Source: Daucus carota subsp. sativus
Taxonomy: Eukaryota > Streptophyta > Magnoliopsida > Apiales > Apiaceae
Direction: 5' to 3'
DNA length: 64,000 nucleotides
Assembly (NCBI RefSeq): GCF_001625215.2
Contig: NC_030389.2
Span: 43,823,454 to 43,887,453, forward strand
Both the position numbers and the translations under genes were made by a program. The notes beneath the pieces are model-generated. The model worked only from the letters and a program-made list of their open reading frames with translations, had not been told where the DNA came from and made no database searches. Below, one piece after another: positions 1 through 13,594 of the stretch. The first letter of the stretch is position 1, and every line of letters starts with the position of its first letter.

Positions 1-549
1 ATTCCTTCGCTCACTAAAATTAACATAAAAACCAAAAACCAAAGAGAATACAGTGAATTCATAAGAGCACAGCATGGGGAAAAAAATATAGAAGCAATTC
101 ATACTCTGACAAAACTGGAAAACGCTAGATAAGGAGATACATACCTGAGCTCTGTTGCGAAAGAAAAGAACAAAAAGAAAACCTGAAAAAGACACCGTAA
201 ATTAAAAAAAATTCCTAGATATTTATATATCATACATTTATGATTTAACACATAACCGCATTATTCAATTGAAAACATAAGTGAATAACATAACTTAAAG
301 TACAATATTTAATTAAGAAAGACAAGTATTTAATTAAGAATGGCAAGTATTTGCTTAATTGCCATTAATTAATATTTAAGAAAATATTTTATACGTTAAC
401 ATAACAAAATATATAATCTAATAAATTCTAACAAATTAATAATTGTCTGTCACGAAACTATTCAGGATATTATTGTGTTTAAAAAATACTAAGAAAAGGC
501 CATTATCTTTGAAAGACGAAAAAAATAGGAAAATTGGAGGAAAAAAGTA
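1..549. other. AT-rich intergenic sequence, no gene seen
   Basis: AT-rich sequence without a convincing open reading frame, splice pattern or RNA gene. I see nothing annotatable before the Stowaway-like repeat that begins at about 550. Confidence 0.6.
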
Positions 550-1068
550 CTCCTTCCGTTTCAAATTAGATGTCCACTTTCAGAAAATCACATAGTTTAA
601 GAAAAATGGTTGTTCACAAAGTCCACTTTCAGATAATCACACGGTTTAAGAAAAATGGTTGTTCACAAATTAATTGCATTGAATGATCAAAATATGTGGC
701 GTAAGATTGATCTAGGAAATATAAATAAGAGATATGTGGAGTAGAATTGACTTTGAAAATATGATTTTGCATTGAAAGTTGAAGTGGACAATTAATTTGA
801 AACAAACTCTTTTTTTTTAAAAGTGGACATGTAAATTGAAACGGAGTGTGGAGTAGAATTGACTTTGGAAATATGATTTTGCATTGAAAGTTGAAGTGGA
901 CAATTAATTTGAAACAAACCTTTTTTTTTAAAGTGACATGTAAATTGAAACGGAGTGTGGAGTAAAATTGACTTTGGAAATATGATTTTGCATTGAAAGT
1001 TGAAGTGGACAATTAATTTGAAACAAACCTTTTTTTTAAAGTGGACATGTAAATTAAAACGGAAGGAG
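550..1068. mobile_element. Stowaway-like MITE with internally amplified arms
   Basis: The ends read CTCCTTCCGTTTCAAATT and, inverted, AATTAAAACGGAAGGAG, each next to a TA dinucleotide, as expected for Tc1/mariner Stowaway MITEs. It is longer than usual because both halves are repeated. A 48-bp unit occurs twice at 572-667, and a unit of about 110 bp holding the right end occurs three times at about 736-1063. A long minus-strand reading frame across this stretch is only a by-product of the repeats. Confidence 0.8.
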
Positions 1069-1310
1069 TAAATAAAAGCAAAAAAATCAGATTTTTGTTT
1101 TTTCCGATAAAACCCAATGTTGATGAGCGGGAAAGTTTGATTTTTTTAGGGTCGAAACTCAAAACTGAAGTCATCTACCGTTGTACTTGCTCCCCTTTTG
1201 TTGTTCTGTTCTCCTTCTCACAGCCACTATTTTGACAGCCTTGATTTTCAGTTTATGTTTCTGAATTATATGTGAACTGGGTTTTGTATGTAATCAGACA
1301 GAGTCCAAGA

Positions 1311-1424
1311 ATGAATAGTAATGGAGATTGTTTGAGTTTTGGAGACAACCCAATTGGAGATGCTATTTCAAGAATTCGATTTGCACCCACCTCTGATAAT
1401 CTGCTCATCTCTTCTTGGGATTCT

Positions 1425-1515
<91 letters not shown>

Positions 1516-4500
1516 CCTCTCTCTCCCCCTCTCCCTCCCCCCCCCCCCTCTCTCCCTGTGCGTGTGTAATTCAGAAATGTGTTTTTTTCACAGACTATGT
1601 AACTATTTGTATAATTATTGATTGAAGAAATGTATGTTATGGGTGTAGAATCTTAGGTTGTATGATACAGAGAGCTGTAAGCTGAGGGCACAAGCTCGAA
1701 CCGAAGCTCCGATTCTTGATTGTTGTTTCCAAGATGAGTCTTTTGCTTTAGCTGCTTCTGCTGATTGCTCTATTAAAAGGTCTGGTTTTTGTAATTCAAT
1801 TGACTTCCTATCTTTTTGTTATTGTGTTTTATGTCGATTAGTATGCTTATAGGTGTTTGTCTGTGGATTTCAATAACGCGTTGCACCAAGATTGGGTTTT
1901 TTTATATTTGAATTGCGTTTCAGAATTCTGCATATGGCGGTTAAAATTTGTTTCTCAGAGTTCTAGCTATAAGAAACTAATCTGATTTTTAAAGTTGCTA
2001 ATTTCTATCATTGGTCATGATGTTTCTATTCTGCTATCTAGATTCATAATAGCAAGTAGCACAAGAATGCAGTTATTAAATGGGATTTCCTTCTCCTTGA
2101 ATGAATGACTTCCAAGCACATGTTATTAAATGGTTTCTACTTCAATTTTCCATTTTCTTTGTGAGGATTTCATGGTTATTACTGTATATTATATTTACTA
2201 GTAGCATTTAGCAGTTAATGTTTCATTGTGGTCTTTGCTAATGAATCAAATCAAGCTGGTTGATTTAGGTTATAATATTGTGAAATGGTACCTAACATGC
2301 TATTTCTTGGTGTTCTCGATGAAGGAAACAAATTTGATTATGGAAGTTAATATTGAAAGTTATAATTTTTCTACTTTGCTATCTAGATTGATAGATTTAC
2401 ATCATTAAGCAGCACACCTATACTCTTGAAGTATAAGAGTATAATTTTATAAATAAACGAAGTTGTCAGGGGAAATTACTTAATTAATCTTGCAAACTCA
2501 AATTTCATATTTACTGTGTCAAGTTCACATCTTTTTTGAAAGCTTAAGGCTTTAGGAGAATGTAGACTAAATATGTTTATCATGCTTATATATAAGTATC
2601 TTAAACATTTGACTTTAAAGCAAACTTTTTTAAGGAGTGATGGCAATAGAATAGCTGCCACTAGGTTTGAGTTGGTATGTCCCTTTTTGGATGTGATTAT
2701 TGTTGCAGTGTGAGTTTGTTCTCCGAAGTCCGAACTCTCCTCATTCTCCTGACACTAATTTTACTGAGAACAAGTGATAGCTCCCTCTTGTATAAAGGAT
2801 GAATGTTACAACTCACCATGATAAGGATGCTGGCCCTTTCCATAATTGAACGGCTACCAAAACAAGCTCTTAACAGTAATAACTATTAAACTTATATGTA
2901 ATATTAGTAAAACATTTACAAACAGTGCCTGGTTATTATATATTCTCAACATGGTGACACGCTACTCTAGACAGAATTAATAATCTTCAGATTATTACTG
3001 CAGAATCTCAGAAGTATTTCATCACTGTCAGTTTGCTTGTTTACCCCCATTTTCCATGTCATTCTTCCTTAATAATGCAATACAATGATTGCAAAATAAT
3101 AAAGATGGCTATGACTTTCGTCCTAAGGTGGCTATCGCATTAATTAAAGAGAATTTAGATGCATCAACTGTAAAGCTAGTGATTTATATATTTTCTATCT
3201 TTTGTTGTTGTTGTTGTTTTGTAGTCAATGCTATATGTTTATGCTTATATAACTGGAACCTATGTTGCCTGGACTAGGCTGATAAAGTTCAACACAGATA
3301 CACATCCAGGTCTTAGATTTAGCATGTTTTTGGCCCAAATTGAAGTGCCCAGTGCCCATACCTATCCCTGGGTCTGCAGTGTCCAACATGGATACTGGAT
3401 GTGATACAAAGAGTTGGGGTACAATGCACTGGACTACTGGACCCTGCCATTAATTAATCCTAGATGGAAGTTAAACTAAGCACTCTACAAGTTCTGTGGC
3501 AAACACTTTCATTGTTACTGGACCAAGTGTAATTTTGAAGCCTACTGAAAATTTAAGACAGCAATAGCTGGGCATGTCTAAGGTAGCTGATAAGGATCTT
3601 ATGGGACGGCTTGAAAGTTTTGCAATATTCTCGCTACCAGTTTCAAGTGTTAACATCTGCCCATATTCTTATATACAATATATATTGCCCCAACTACACA
3701 ATCCGAATTTAGCTAAAGCATACAATCCATTTTCTATTGGTATTTGGCTATTTGCTAATGAGTATATTGGATATCTATTTTTATGTGCTTTACCCACAAG
3801 GGTTACATAACTTGACATTCTGGGGGAGGAACTAAAACCAACACAAAATGTTACTGCATGTCTTCTTCTAGCTAGCTACTAGATTTCTCCCTCTCTGTAT
3901 GTGTGTGTATATATATATCTATATATATGAATGTAAGATATGTGCAGTTAATCTTCTGTCTTATATATATTTGAAAGAGTATATTTAATGCCAAAATTCG
4001 TGAATGGTGCATTTCATTAAATTGGTCACTTTTCACTTACTTGTATCTTGATGATACAGAGGATTTACTTTCCTTTTTATTCTGAACTCCTGATTTAATG
4101 GATCGTACTTTAATAGCAGTGTTGACAATGCTGGAATATAAATTCAAAACTTACTAGGACAATTTACAATACTGTCAAGTAGTACTCCTTGCCAAGTGAT
4201 CTTCTTGATGCAATTCTCAATGTTCACAGCCTTTGTGGTGTTGTGCCTTGGTCTCATGGGCATGATTGGTCTTCTGAGTTCTGAACTTTTTTTTTTTAAT
4301 ATATATTTATGACAGGACAGGGGTATGTGTGTAAAACTTCTAGGGCAAATACTACTTTAACTTTATACGTCTTAAACACCCTTGAGACTTGAATCCTGTT
4401 GTTAAGAGAAGAGCTGTTAATTTTCTTAAGGGTAATTACACTTGGGCCTATATGTAGAAGAAATAAATGATACAACTTTGTAATTTAAGTATCAGATATA

Positions 4501-5625
4501 GTTCTCTTGCATTCTTAAAAGAATTTTTGTACTTTTGTTTAATATAATGACTCATACAAGTTCATATATATACTAAAGCAATTCAAAGAAGTTAAAACTA
4601 TCTAAAAGGGCTAGGGTGCAAACTTCATATTTAGGATAGGATACACGTTTCAATCCATTTTGATTTGTGTTGTACTATTGTTGAGCTAGTTTCTTTGTTT
4701 TGAATTCTTTGTAATTGATATAGCACTCTACAATCCTCACCCTCACTACCAATAACATACTAACTCCTTTTCCTTGTGATCTCATGTTGCAATTATTTCA
4801 TAGAGTTTTATGATCTTTGTTTAATTGAGTTGATATTTTGCATGATAAATAGGTACGATTTACATTCAGAATTTGAATTTACAGTTGGATACCATGACGA
4901 CTTAGCAACTCATGTTGATTTCTCTTCTGAAACATGTAAGTTGTTTATATCATCTAAGTAATACTCTTCTAAGGTGATGAAATGATGTGTATGTTTATGT
5001 GCTTTTATGAGTTTTACCATTGTAAAAGGATACAAATAATTGTACATGTCCTTCCTTTTATAGTCACACTCACACACTGTCGCAAGTACCAATACCTAGA
5101 TGTATACGATTTGACTTAGAATGAAGGATGTACGGGGAGGGTGACATGTTTACAGAACTTACCCCTACTAGAACTAGAGAGGCTGTTTCCAAGAAGACAA
5201 AATTTGTCACCCAATAGCCACTTATTAGTGCCGTAGAGGCTCCTAACTTGGCTTTGTACTTAAAACGATAATAATAAACACCTGCTACATGATTCGAAAA
5301 TTGAAAGTAAAGTTTCCTGTTACAGCGAGTTTAGGAGAACCTTCAATGAATAAAGTGACTTTATTGGACCAGTGTGCCATGATGTTGTCTTCACATATCT
5401 TTCTGGCATTTAGATACCTGTGCATCATCGGCTGTAGTATTAACTTCTTAGAGACACACTCAGGAGTCAGGCCCATGTTTTTCAATTGTTTGTAGAAGAT
5501 ACTAATTAACGAGACTGTGATAATCAATTTATTAACCAGCCCAATGGATTATATCCCGGTCGAATCGAAGGCACGGATATTACGCAACAAGGGCTGATTT
5601 TTTAGATCTTCTAACAAGAAAATGA

Positions 5626-5656
<31 letters not shown>

Positions 5657-8600
5657 CAAAATTTTACAGATACGAACTATTAATGAGTTCAAATAAGAAC
5701 CAATTTGTTTTACACCTTTGTCCATGTTTTGTTTAGCCAAAGTTAATGCTAGAGTTTCTTCTTGAGAAACACCTTCATTTTGCCGGATAAGATGAACTTG
5801 ATTGCAAAATTAGAACCACATTATCTAGTTTTTTTTCTGTAAAACCTTGCTCATAATGTTATTCTATGTTCTTTCACATCAAACTTTCAAAAGTGTCAAT
5901 TGTTGCTTAGAAATAGGTGTTTGAATCAGACTCAGAAGGTAGCTATCAGCGATACGCAGCACGCATATTACCGTGTAATGCATCACAGCATGAAATGTGT
6001 TGAACATGATTAATTCGATCGTCTACTATTTCTTTTCTACTTATCTGTATCCATACATGTATTACATATACTCTCTTTTCTGCTAAAAAGGTCAAGTGAT
6101 CACTGCTGGCTTGGATAGAAAGATAAAACTTTGGGATATACGCTCTGCAGAGGCTCTTAAGAGCTTGAACAGTATTCCTATAGAAGTGGACTCCTTATCT
6201 TTATCTGGTGTTACTCTACTGGTTGCTGCTGGGCCATCAGTCTATATTTATGATTTGCGCAAATTTGATAAATCAACTGGCACACAAAAGACATGTATGG
6301 ACAGCCGGATAACCTGTGTCCGCCCAAGTATTGACTTTGAAGGTACTGTAGCAAGAACTCTGTTATGTCTTCTTCTCTGGAGAGTAACTTGTACAAGAGT
6401 GCCTTCCTGTAGCTTAAGAAAATAAAGCCAGCATAAAGTATTATTTGTGAATATCCTTTATTATCACATATTCTGCCCTTCTAAATATAAGTACACATGT
6501 GTCAATTAATTAAATAAGCTCTGGATGGATATTTGATGTGTTAATTGAATTGCACAAGTAAAAATCCGCCAATAATTATTTTCATGAACTTTAATCACGT
6601 TTTGAGTTTTAGCTTACCTTTTGCCATTGTTTATCTTCAACTTGAGTTATTAATTTATGCAGAATTTGTTGTTGGATCAATCGACGGACGTGTAGCGGTG
6701 AAGTCCCCTTCAACTTTTGATGGGTCAGTTCTATTTATATATATTTTTAACAAACTTTCTTTATATTAAACCGTTCAATAGTAAAGAAGGAAAGCAGAGA
6801 TAGAATATAAGAATCATTGGTCATCCATAGTAAAGAAGAGATAAAGAGCCATTTGTGGCTGAACCCCGACACACAAATGGGAGAATTTTTATTAGCAATG
6901 CTAATCACAAAATTCTACCATATTTCATATGCCAATTGGCATGAATATCAATATCACATGATTTATGTTTATAATACTCAATTTTTTATATTAAAATTGC
7001 CGAAACAACCAATTCGAAAAGTGTTTTGCAGCTATGTTTTGTACATCGTTTTATTGTAGTAATAGCATTGCCTAGAAACTTTAGTGTACAGTACACAATT
7101 TTTTTGGCTCAGTATATGTACTGGAAAAGACAACAATAACTTTGGTATCAATTTCGCAGATATACATTCCGATGTCATCCAAAACAGAAGAATGGGAGAA
7201 CCTATACTGTTAGAGTGAATGATATTGCATTTCTTCCATCGTATGTTTTGTTTCGTGTAAGGTTTTAAATTCTAATTCCAGGTTACCTTAGAGGTTTAAT
7301 AATAGTATTTGTGTTTGTTAGCATAAGTGGTGCTTTTGTCACTGGAGATAACAAGGGTTATGTGATCTTGTGGAATGCTCGCAGCAAGAAAAGATTATTA
7401 GAGGTACTTTCCACCTTAATCTAGTTACATACAGTATGACTTTGGATGAAATGTGTAAAAGTGAATGTAACAGAAAACTTTTCATTCAGTTGATGCTACT
7501 GGATTCAATATGCTAGATTATAACTAGCAAATATAACTCTGACTATATTAAACTAGAAGCACAAACCAGTGTGCAGCATTACCGCTGGTTGTCATTGTGA
7601 CTTGTATCTGGTGGCAGAGTTAGGAATTTGGTTCAGGGGGGAGCAAATATCCATGTTCATTTTTTTTTTATCATGTGTTATAAATCAATAAACAAGTAAA
7701 TGTTCCAAATATAATTTGAATCTATTTTTTTTGAAAAAAAGTCTAATACTTGTCAAAACTCAAAGATAGTATGCTAATATTTTACAGGTTGAGCTAATTG
7801 AAAATGTAACTAATATCTTTTTAGTTTTACTGGCTCATGTTAGAAAGATTGTTTGGTAATTCTATTAAAGGCATCAAACTATGAATTTTATCTTAATTCT
7901 GTTTTGCATCGCGTAAGCACTTGGCACATGCCGATTCTTCTGACAAATATTTTGATGCTTATAGCTTTGATGGTGTAATCGTTCTGCACCCATTATCTTT
8001 ATTCTTAGTGATGTAGAGCATTTACCCCCACTGACATTTCTTTTTCTTCTGTCAAATTTCTGTTGCAGCATTCAACTGGTCTTTCATTGAAGAATTTTCT
8101 TTTCCATTACACATGATATATATTTGTTTCACATCTAACCATTTGTTACTTTCAGTTTCAAAGATACCCCAATGGTATTGCCTCATTATCAATAAATTGT
8201 GGTGGGCAACTTTTAGCTGTCGCTTCAAGCTACACATATCAAGAAGCAAATGAAATGTGAGTTTATCTTCTTTCCTTGCTATATATACGTGTCGCACTTG
8301 TCATTCATTATTAATTGTTAGGCAGTTGAACATAGTGACACAAAGCTCTGGTCCATACTTTAGGATTGTAATTATAAGATCAAGTTCTATAGTGGGAACG
8401 TTTTATTGATGCAACAAAACCACAGGCAGGTCATATACGTTAGCAGACCGACGTCATAAGTTTGAGAGTGCTGTATGAACTTTAATTTGAGAAAATAACA
8501 TTGAAGATTTTGTTTAAAATAAACATTGCTTATTGACACACCACAATTGTAGATTTGCACCCTTACTCCGTGATGCACTGGTTCACACATTCTTTTTATA

Positions 8601-9080
8601 GTATACAGCGGAATCAGGCATGTTTGTTGACTGCAACATGTTTTACCAGATTGGGGCTTGTATATAAAAACAGAGAGGGATTAGTGATGTTCGTTCTTTC
8701 TCTCTTTACCCTTTAATCTCTACTTCAATACAATTAGCTCATGCCAATTCCCCACTATGCCTTCTGTAAGCGACTTGAATAGTTGCATGAACTCAAAAGT
8801 TTCACGAATATGCTGATTTCTAAAATCCCTGAAACTCTACTTGATGCATGCTGATATAAACTCAATTAGATCTGACGGGTTCATAAATCTGTTATAATCA
8901 CACCGACCATTGCCACAACTGTGCTTCCTGTGTTTTTCCTAGTGCAAACTACAAACTTGTCACTATACTATGGCCATAATTACATGCTTTGCTTGTTACA
9001 GAGAGAATTCTCCTCAAATATTCATACAGAAACTCGATGATTGCAACATTCAGTCATACACTGCTGGAAGCTCCAAATAG
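1311..9080 (+). CDS. BUB3.3: BUB3.3-like WD40 mitotic checkpoint protein, 9 exons
   Basis: The coding exons are 1311-1424, 1649-1779, 4853-4935, 6091-6342, 6663-6723, 7160-7240, 7322-7403, 8156-8256 and 9002-9080. All have GT-AG borders and compatible phases, giving 327 residues, a normal BUB3 length. The product starts MNSNGDCLSF and carries WD40-type blades such as ISRIRFAPTSDNLLISSWDS, ITAGLDRKIKLWDIR, and FVTGDNKGYVILWNARSKKR, plus the FRCHP motif typical of BUB3. Similarity to Arabidopsis BUB3.3 is strong throughout, and that family acts in the spindle assembly checkpoint at kinetochores. The ATG at 1311 is preferred because its protein starts match the family; an in-frame ATG at 1272 would add 13 residues unlike it. 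A long CT tract follows the first splice donor directly. Intron 2 is about 3 kb. The exact function of the BUB3.3 branch is less settled than that of BUB3.1. Confidence 0.93.
1431..1550 (+). repeat. CT microsatellite in BUB3.3 intron 1
   Basis: An almost pure (CT)n run of more than 40 units, followed by a C-rich tail, starts immediately after the GTAAGT splice donor at 1425. It supplies a long pyrimidine tract within an intron of only 224 bp. The Ser-Leu open frames here are artefacts. Confidence 0.95.
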
Positions 9081-10992
9081 ATTTCCTACTAACACATCAT
9101 AATGTTTCAAAGAAAGGTATGCCGATAAAAAAAATTCTGCCAGTTCTAATGTAATCAATTTGGTCGTTTAAATGCTGCCTTCTAGATTAACTTTTTACAG
9201 TGTCTTCTGAGCAGGACAGAGTCGGACCACAGTCCCAGAAACAAATGGTTAGAACATATCGATTATATAGCTCCTTCAGTAGAGTCAATTGCTTCTCAAA
9301 CTTACTATATCTATGTCAAGATTCCGAGTCACTCTAGCTTCTTACTACTCAGGTTCGTTTTATCTCAGAAATCGCACAAAAAAAAAAAAAACACTAGATC
9401 ATGTCCTATTTCAAGATTCCGATTCTTTTAACATATTTATGGCCGGTTCCTCCTCCAAGAGGCAAAGGCTTCTCTGTTGTAAAGATGCCCCAATAGTGGC
9501 TGGTAGAATATTGAAAAGTAGATTCTTCAGCAAGTGTGCATTCTTGTGAAATGCATTTCTTTCATTGTCACTTGCAGTGGCCCTTGACCTCAAATTTGTT
9601 TGTAGCAATCCTCATGTAGGATTCAGTGTATCAGAAACTGTATTGTAATGTGCAACAATACAATGATATTATCAAGTTATCGTTTTGAGATTGACTTGCG
9701 GTGTAGTGGGTTATTTTTTTATAGGATTCGATTGTGTTTCATAAATTATTTTATTTTTTTCTATATAAAATTATAATGTCTAAATTTTTAATTTTTTTTA
9801 GAAAATGAATTATAAAGCTATAAAAATACATGCAGATAAAAGCTTCAAAAAGTGAAAGGGAGTATTAGTTATATCATCATTTGAAACTATTGATAAGTTA
9901 ATTATATTATCTTTATGTTATCTTGGGTTGGCTAACACAAAAAATATATTAACAAATAAAGTAATGAAAATGCTTTGACTTCAACCTGTATTGACTAAAA
10001 TAAATATAAGCAGCTCTGTTTGGAGTGTGTTTAATGACATAGTTCATGAGTGTTTAAAATATTGCATATTATTCGCACAATAAAGGATATGCTAGTGTAC
10101 CATTTTTTTTTTGTCTCTAAATTAAGTTTTCTTTCATTGTAAGTCTTTGTTTATTTTGTCTGTACAATATTCCAAACTATTTACTTTCTTGAAATTCTCT
10201 GGGTTTCAATCATCTTTTTATAATAAGATTATTTCATTTGCAATTAAAATTATATAAACAATTTATTCAAATTATTATTAGAAGATAAACATATAAAAGA
10301 TGCCTAAAAGATAAATTTAAATTATCTACCTCTTACAATTTTCTATTCATCAAACTATATACATCTGTAACCTTTCATCCTCAATTTTCTACTCTTCAAT
10401 TCAAATTTCAATTTATTTTAAAATCTGAATATGCAAGCAAAAAGTTAGCGTTCTCTCAACGCAATCAAGTCATACAAAGTAGTCTCACGTTCCACTTTCC
10501 ATACCTCACCTTTTAATTATATATTCCTTTTAAATAATATTTTCTTATTTTTTTAGGAGTGTTGTTTCAGGATTTAAATTGATTAATTTTAATTAAAATT
10601 TGATTGATATATATTATTTTATAAAGAACGAAAAATCCTATTATATGTAAATTTCACTATAGAATTTCCTTATTTTTCAGTTTATGTTTTTATAAAATTT
10701 TGATTGAATATTTAACTATACAAAAAAAAAGACATTCCACCTCTAAATATTTAAATATATAACTATATAATTTTTTAAGATATTAGAAAATTTATAATAT
10801 TTCTTTTAAGTATATCAAAAAAATAAAAATAAAATAAGCTAAAAAAACATTCCACCACTAAATTCATTCCCCAATTCACTAACCCGCCTCCCTGTATAAA
10901 TACCCAAAACCTATACCCACACGCACGCCCACACCATCACTTATCTGTTTCTCTCTCTACATCCACTTTCTCTCTCTACAACCTCCTTCACC
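9081..10992. other. BUB3.3 to eIF5A intergenic region
   Basis: The first few hundred bases are probably the 3' UTR of BUB3.3, with candidate poly(A) signals near 9655 (CAATAATAC-type). The rest, from about 9700 to 10880, is very AT-rich with no coding potential, and contains AAAGGGAGTATTA at about 9857 resembling a single decayed Stowaway end. The last 120 bp is the eIF5A core promoter. Confidence 0.6.
10893..10902 (+). promoter_or_regulatory. eIF5A TATA box
   Basis: TGTATAAATA lies about 95 bp before the eIF5A start codon and is followed by a CT-rich leader (TCTCTCTCTAC repeated), a common arrangement in highly expressed plant housekeeping genes. Confidence 0.7.
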
Positions 10993-12889
10993 ATGTCCGA
11001 CGAGGAGCACCAGTTTGAGTCCAAGGCCGATGCCGGAGCTTCCAAGACGTATCCGCAGCAAGCCGGAACTATCCGTAAAGGCGGTTACATCGTCATCAAA
11101 GGCCGCGCTTGCAAGGTCGCTTTTTTACTCTCAGATCTAGTGTTTTTACGCTTCTATGTGTTGTTATGTGTGTTTTGATTCGTTGATTTTGATGAATTTG
11201 ATTTTTACCGCTTGAATCTGCTTGAAGAGTTGATTGTAGTTAGGTTGTGTGGAGTTTGATTGATTTGATTGTAATTGGGCTAAAGTTTGGGGCTTTATTG
11301 GTTAATTAGGTTAAAGTTCGGGGCTTTATTGATTAATTGAGTTTAATAACTGATTTTTACTGTTGTTTGAATTTACTTGAAATAGTGTTAATTTGTGGTG
11401 ATTAGGTAGAGATTGGTGTTTGTTTGAGTTGATTGTAGTGAGGTTGTGTTTGATTTGATTGTGATAAGGTTAAAGTTTGTGTCTTTATTGATTAATTAGG
11501 TAAAGTTTGGGGTTTTATTAATTAATTAGGTTAAATTTTGGGGCTTTATTGATTAAATAAGATGTTTTTGCCGATTTTTATTGTTTTTTGAATTTTCTTG
11601 AAATTGTGTTGATTGGTGTGATCAGTTAGAGATTGGTGAGTTTTTGAGTTGTTTATAGTTAGGTTTGTGTTTGATTTAGCTAATTTGATTGTTATTAGGT
11701 TAGAGTTTAAGGTTTCATTTACTGAATGAGTTTTTAACTGTTTTACTTGTCGTGTTGTTATGGCTTTGTATGTGTTGATTCTGAATTTGTGTTAATTTGG
11801 TAATGGTTGTTGTTTGTTTGATTTGATTGAAATTAGTTTAACTTTTTATTGAGTTTTTACTGTTTTTATAGGCTATGAATTTGCGTAGGTACTTGTTGAT
11901 TGTAAATAATTAGTTTGAGTTTCTTTTAATTTGATTGAAGTAGGTACTGTTTTAGGACTTGGACACCATATTGGTCCTTGATATTGATTAATTGATTAAG
12001 ATTGGTGTTCACTTGATTTGATTGTAATTGGTTTAAAATATAGGGCTTGATTGATGAAGTGGGTTACTTCATCAATCAAGCCCTATACTGTTTCTAATTG
12101 GTTTTTGGTTTTGACTAGATGAATGTTTGTGATTTATATAGGTTGTGGAGGTCTCAACTTCCAAGACCGGAAAGCACGGTCATGCTAAGTGTCACTTTGT
12201 TGCTATTGACATCTTCAATGGGAAGAAGCTCGAAGATATTGTTCCATCCTCCCACAATTGTGATGTATGTTCATTTTGTTCGACGTCTCATTTGCACTGT
12301 ACTTAGAGTTGTAATTTAGAAACATAAAATGTTTTATTGAATTACAATTATCTTTTCTCTTATCCTAAAACATAACCTGTTCTTATATTACAGGTCCCTC
12401 ATGTCACCCGTACTGATTATCAGCTTATTGATATATCTGAGGATGGCTTTGTATGTCTACTATGACCATTTGCTTTACATTTAGGTATTTTCCTTTTGAA
12501 TATACCCTTGTACTTATATATTAAATTGGTGTAGGTGAGTTTGCTCACAGACAGTGGTAATACAAAGGACGACCTGAAGCTTCCAACTGATGAGGCTCTT
12601 CTTGCTCAGGTTAGTTTATAATAACTTATCTGTTAGCAGGATGTGCTTTCTTTTGTCTTGTGTGATGCCTTGGTGTGGTTCCTACTCGCAAACCCATTTG
12701 TTCATCCTGTATCTGTTTTTTGAAGTGTTATACGCCAGCCTTGTATTTGAAGTATAAAAATTTGTTCTAACTAGAGAATTTGAACAGATCAAGGATGGAT
12801 TTAATGAGGGCAAGGACCTGGTCGTGTCTGTCATGTCAGCCATGGGAGAGGAGCAGATCAATGCCCTCAAGGATATTGGTCCCAAGTAA
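10993..12889 (+). CDS. ELF5A: Eukaryotic translation factor eIF5A, 5 exons
   Basis: Exons 10993-11115, 12142-12264, 12394-12450, 12535-12609 and 12788-12889 join to 480 nt, encoding 159 residues, the usual plant eIF5A length. The protein starts [20 protein letters not shown] and contains the hypusine loop [13 protein letters not shown], in which Lys52 is the residue converted to hypusine by deoxyhypusine synthase and hydroxylase. The C-terminal OB fold ends in ALKDIGPK. eIF5A binds the ribosomal E site and relieves stalling in elongation and termination. The first intron is about 1 kb, T-rich, and holds repeated GGTTAAAGTT/GGGGCTTTATTGATTAATT blocks and a perfect hairpin. Start, stop and all splice sites are unambiguous. 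Confidence 0.98.
11270..11560 (+). repeat. Degenerate tandem blocks in eIF5A intron 1
   Basis: At least four imperfect copies of a roughly 40-bp block reading about TTAATTAGGTTAAAGTTTGG then GGCTTTATTGATT occur within intron 1. Related pieces recur further down, as in the hairpin at 12039-12087. Confidence 0.65.
12039..12087. repeat. Perfect 22-bp inverted repeat with 5-bp loop
   Basis: The arms 12039-12060 and 12066-12087 are exact reverse complements (core AGGGCTTGATTGATGAAGT) separated by GGGTT. It lies in eIF5A intron 1, about 55 bp before the exon 2 acceptor. The left arm derives from the GGGCTTTATTGATT block repeated upstream. Confidence 0.95.
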
Positions 12890-13594
12890 CCCGCTTTAGT
12901 GTGAGGGTGCCCTTATGCCACCATTTTCATGAAGTTTAACACCGGAATCATGGTGGTCATGAGCCATCCCATATCTAGAGATTCCAAATGCTTTCCTGTT
13001 ATTAAGCTTTGGTTAATTTATATTTTTGTTCGCTTGAATGATCTGTTTGAATGATGACTTTAATATGAATGGTCTACTAGTATGCTGGAAGTATGTTTAT
13101 ACTCTCTTTATAAACCTTTACCTTTTGATTACATATTATGGATTGTGACCAACTGGTGGTTTTTTACATTATTCTTCCCCTGTGAGTTCTGATATTTTAG
13201 GTAAATCTCTCTTGGGAATTTTCATCATATTAACTACTGGCATTGTTACATGCAAGTATGCAACTCATACTATACAGCATAGTTCAACAGTGTCGAAGGA
13301 CCCCTCTCCTTTTATACAATTACAGCATAGTTCAACACATTTTTCAGTTATGTTAAAAAATGTTAAAAATTATAAAATAATTTGTTTATACATGAGATTT
13401 CTTTTTAAATCTTTAAATTTCATTTTTCTCTCTTTTCTAAATATCATTCAGCAATATCTTAAGAAAATTTACTTTTTCTCTTCCTTCTCTTTCTATCATA
13501 AAAACAATTTTGAAACACAGATTAAGTGTTGCTATATGTACGTTTTAGGAACACAAAGTGAAAAGTAAGTTAGTTTAATTTCAAAATTGCTTAA

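Noticed and set aside
629..1012. 127-residue minus-strand open frame
   Set aside because: It lies wholly within the tandemly repeated Stowaway-like MITE and translates the repeats.
1415..1621. Ser/Leu/Pro-rich open frames
   Set aside because: Translations of the CT microsatellite in BUB3.3 intron 1.
12039..12087. microRNA precursor
   Set aside because: A 22-bp stem with a 5-nt loop is too short to be a plant pri-miRNA foldback yielding a miRNA/miRNA* duplex.
13182..13568. 128-residue open frame after eIF5A
   Set aside because: Composition follows AT-rich DNA, no conserved motif; it overlaps the 3' flank of eIF5A.
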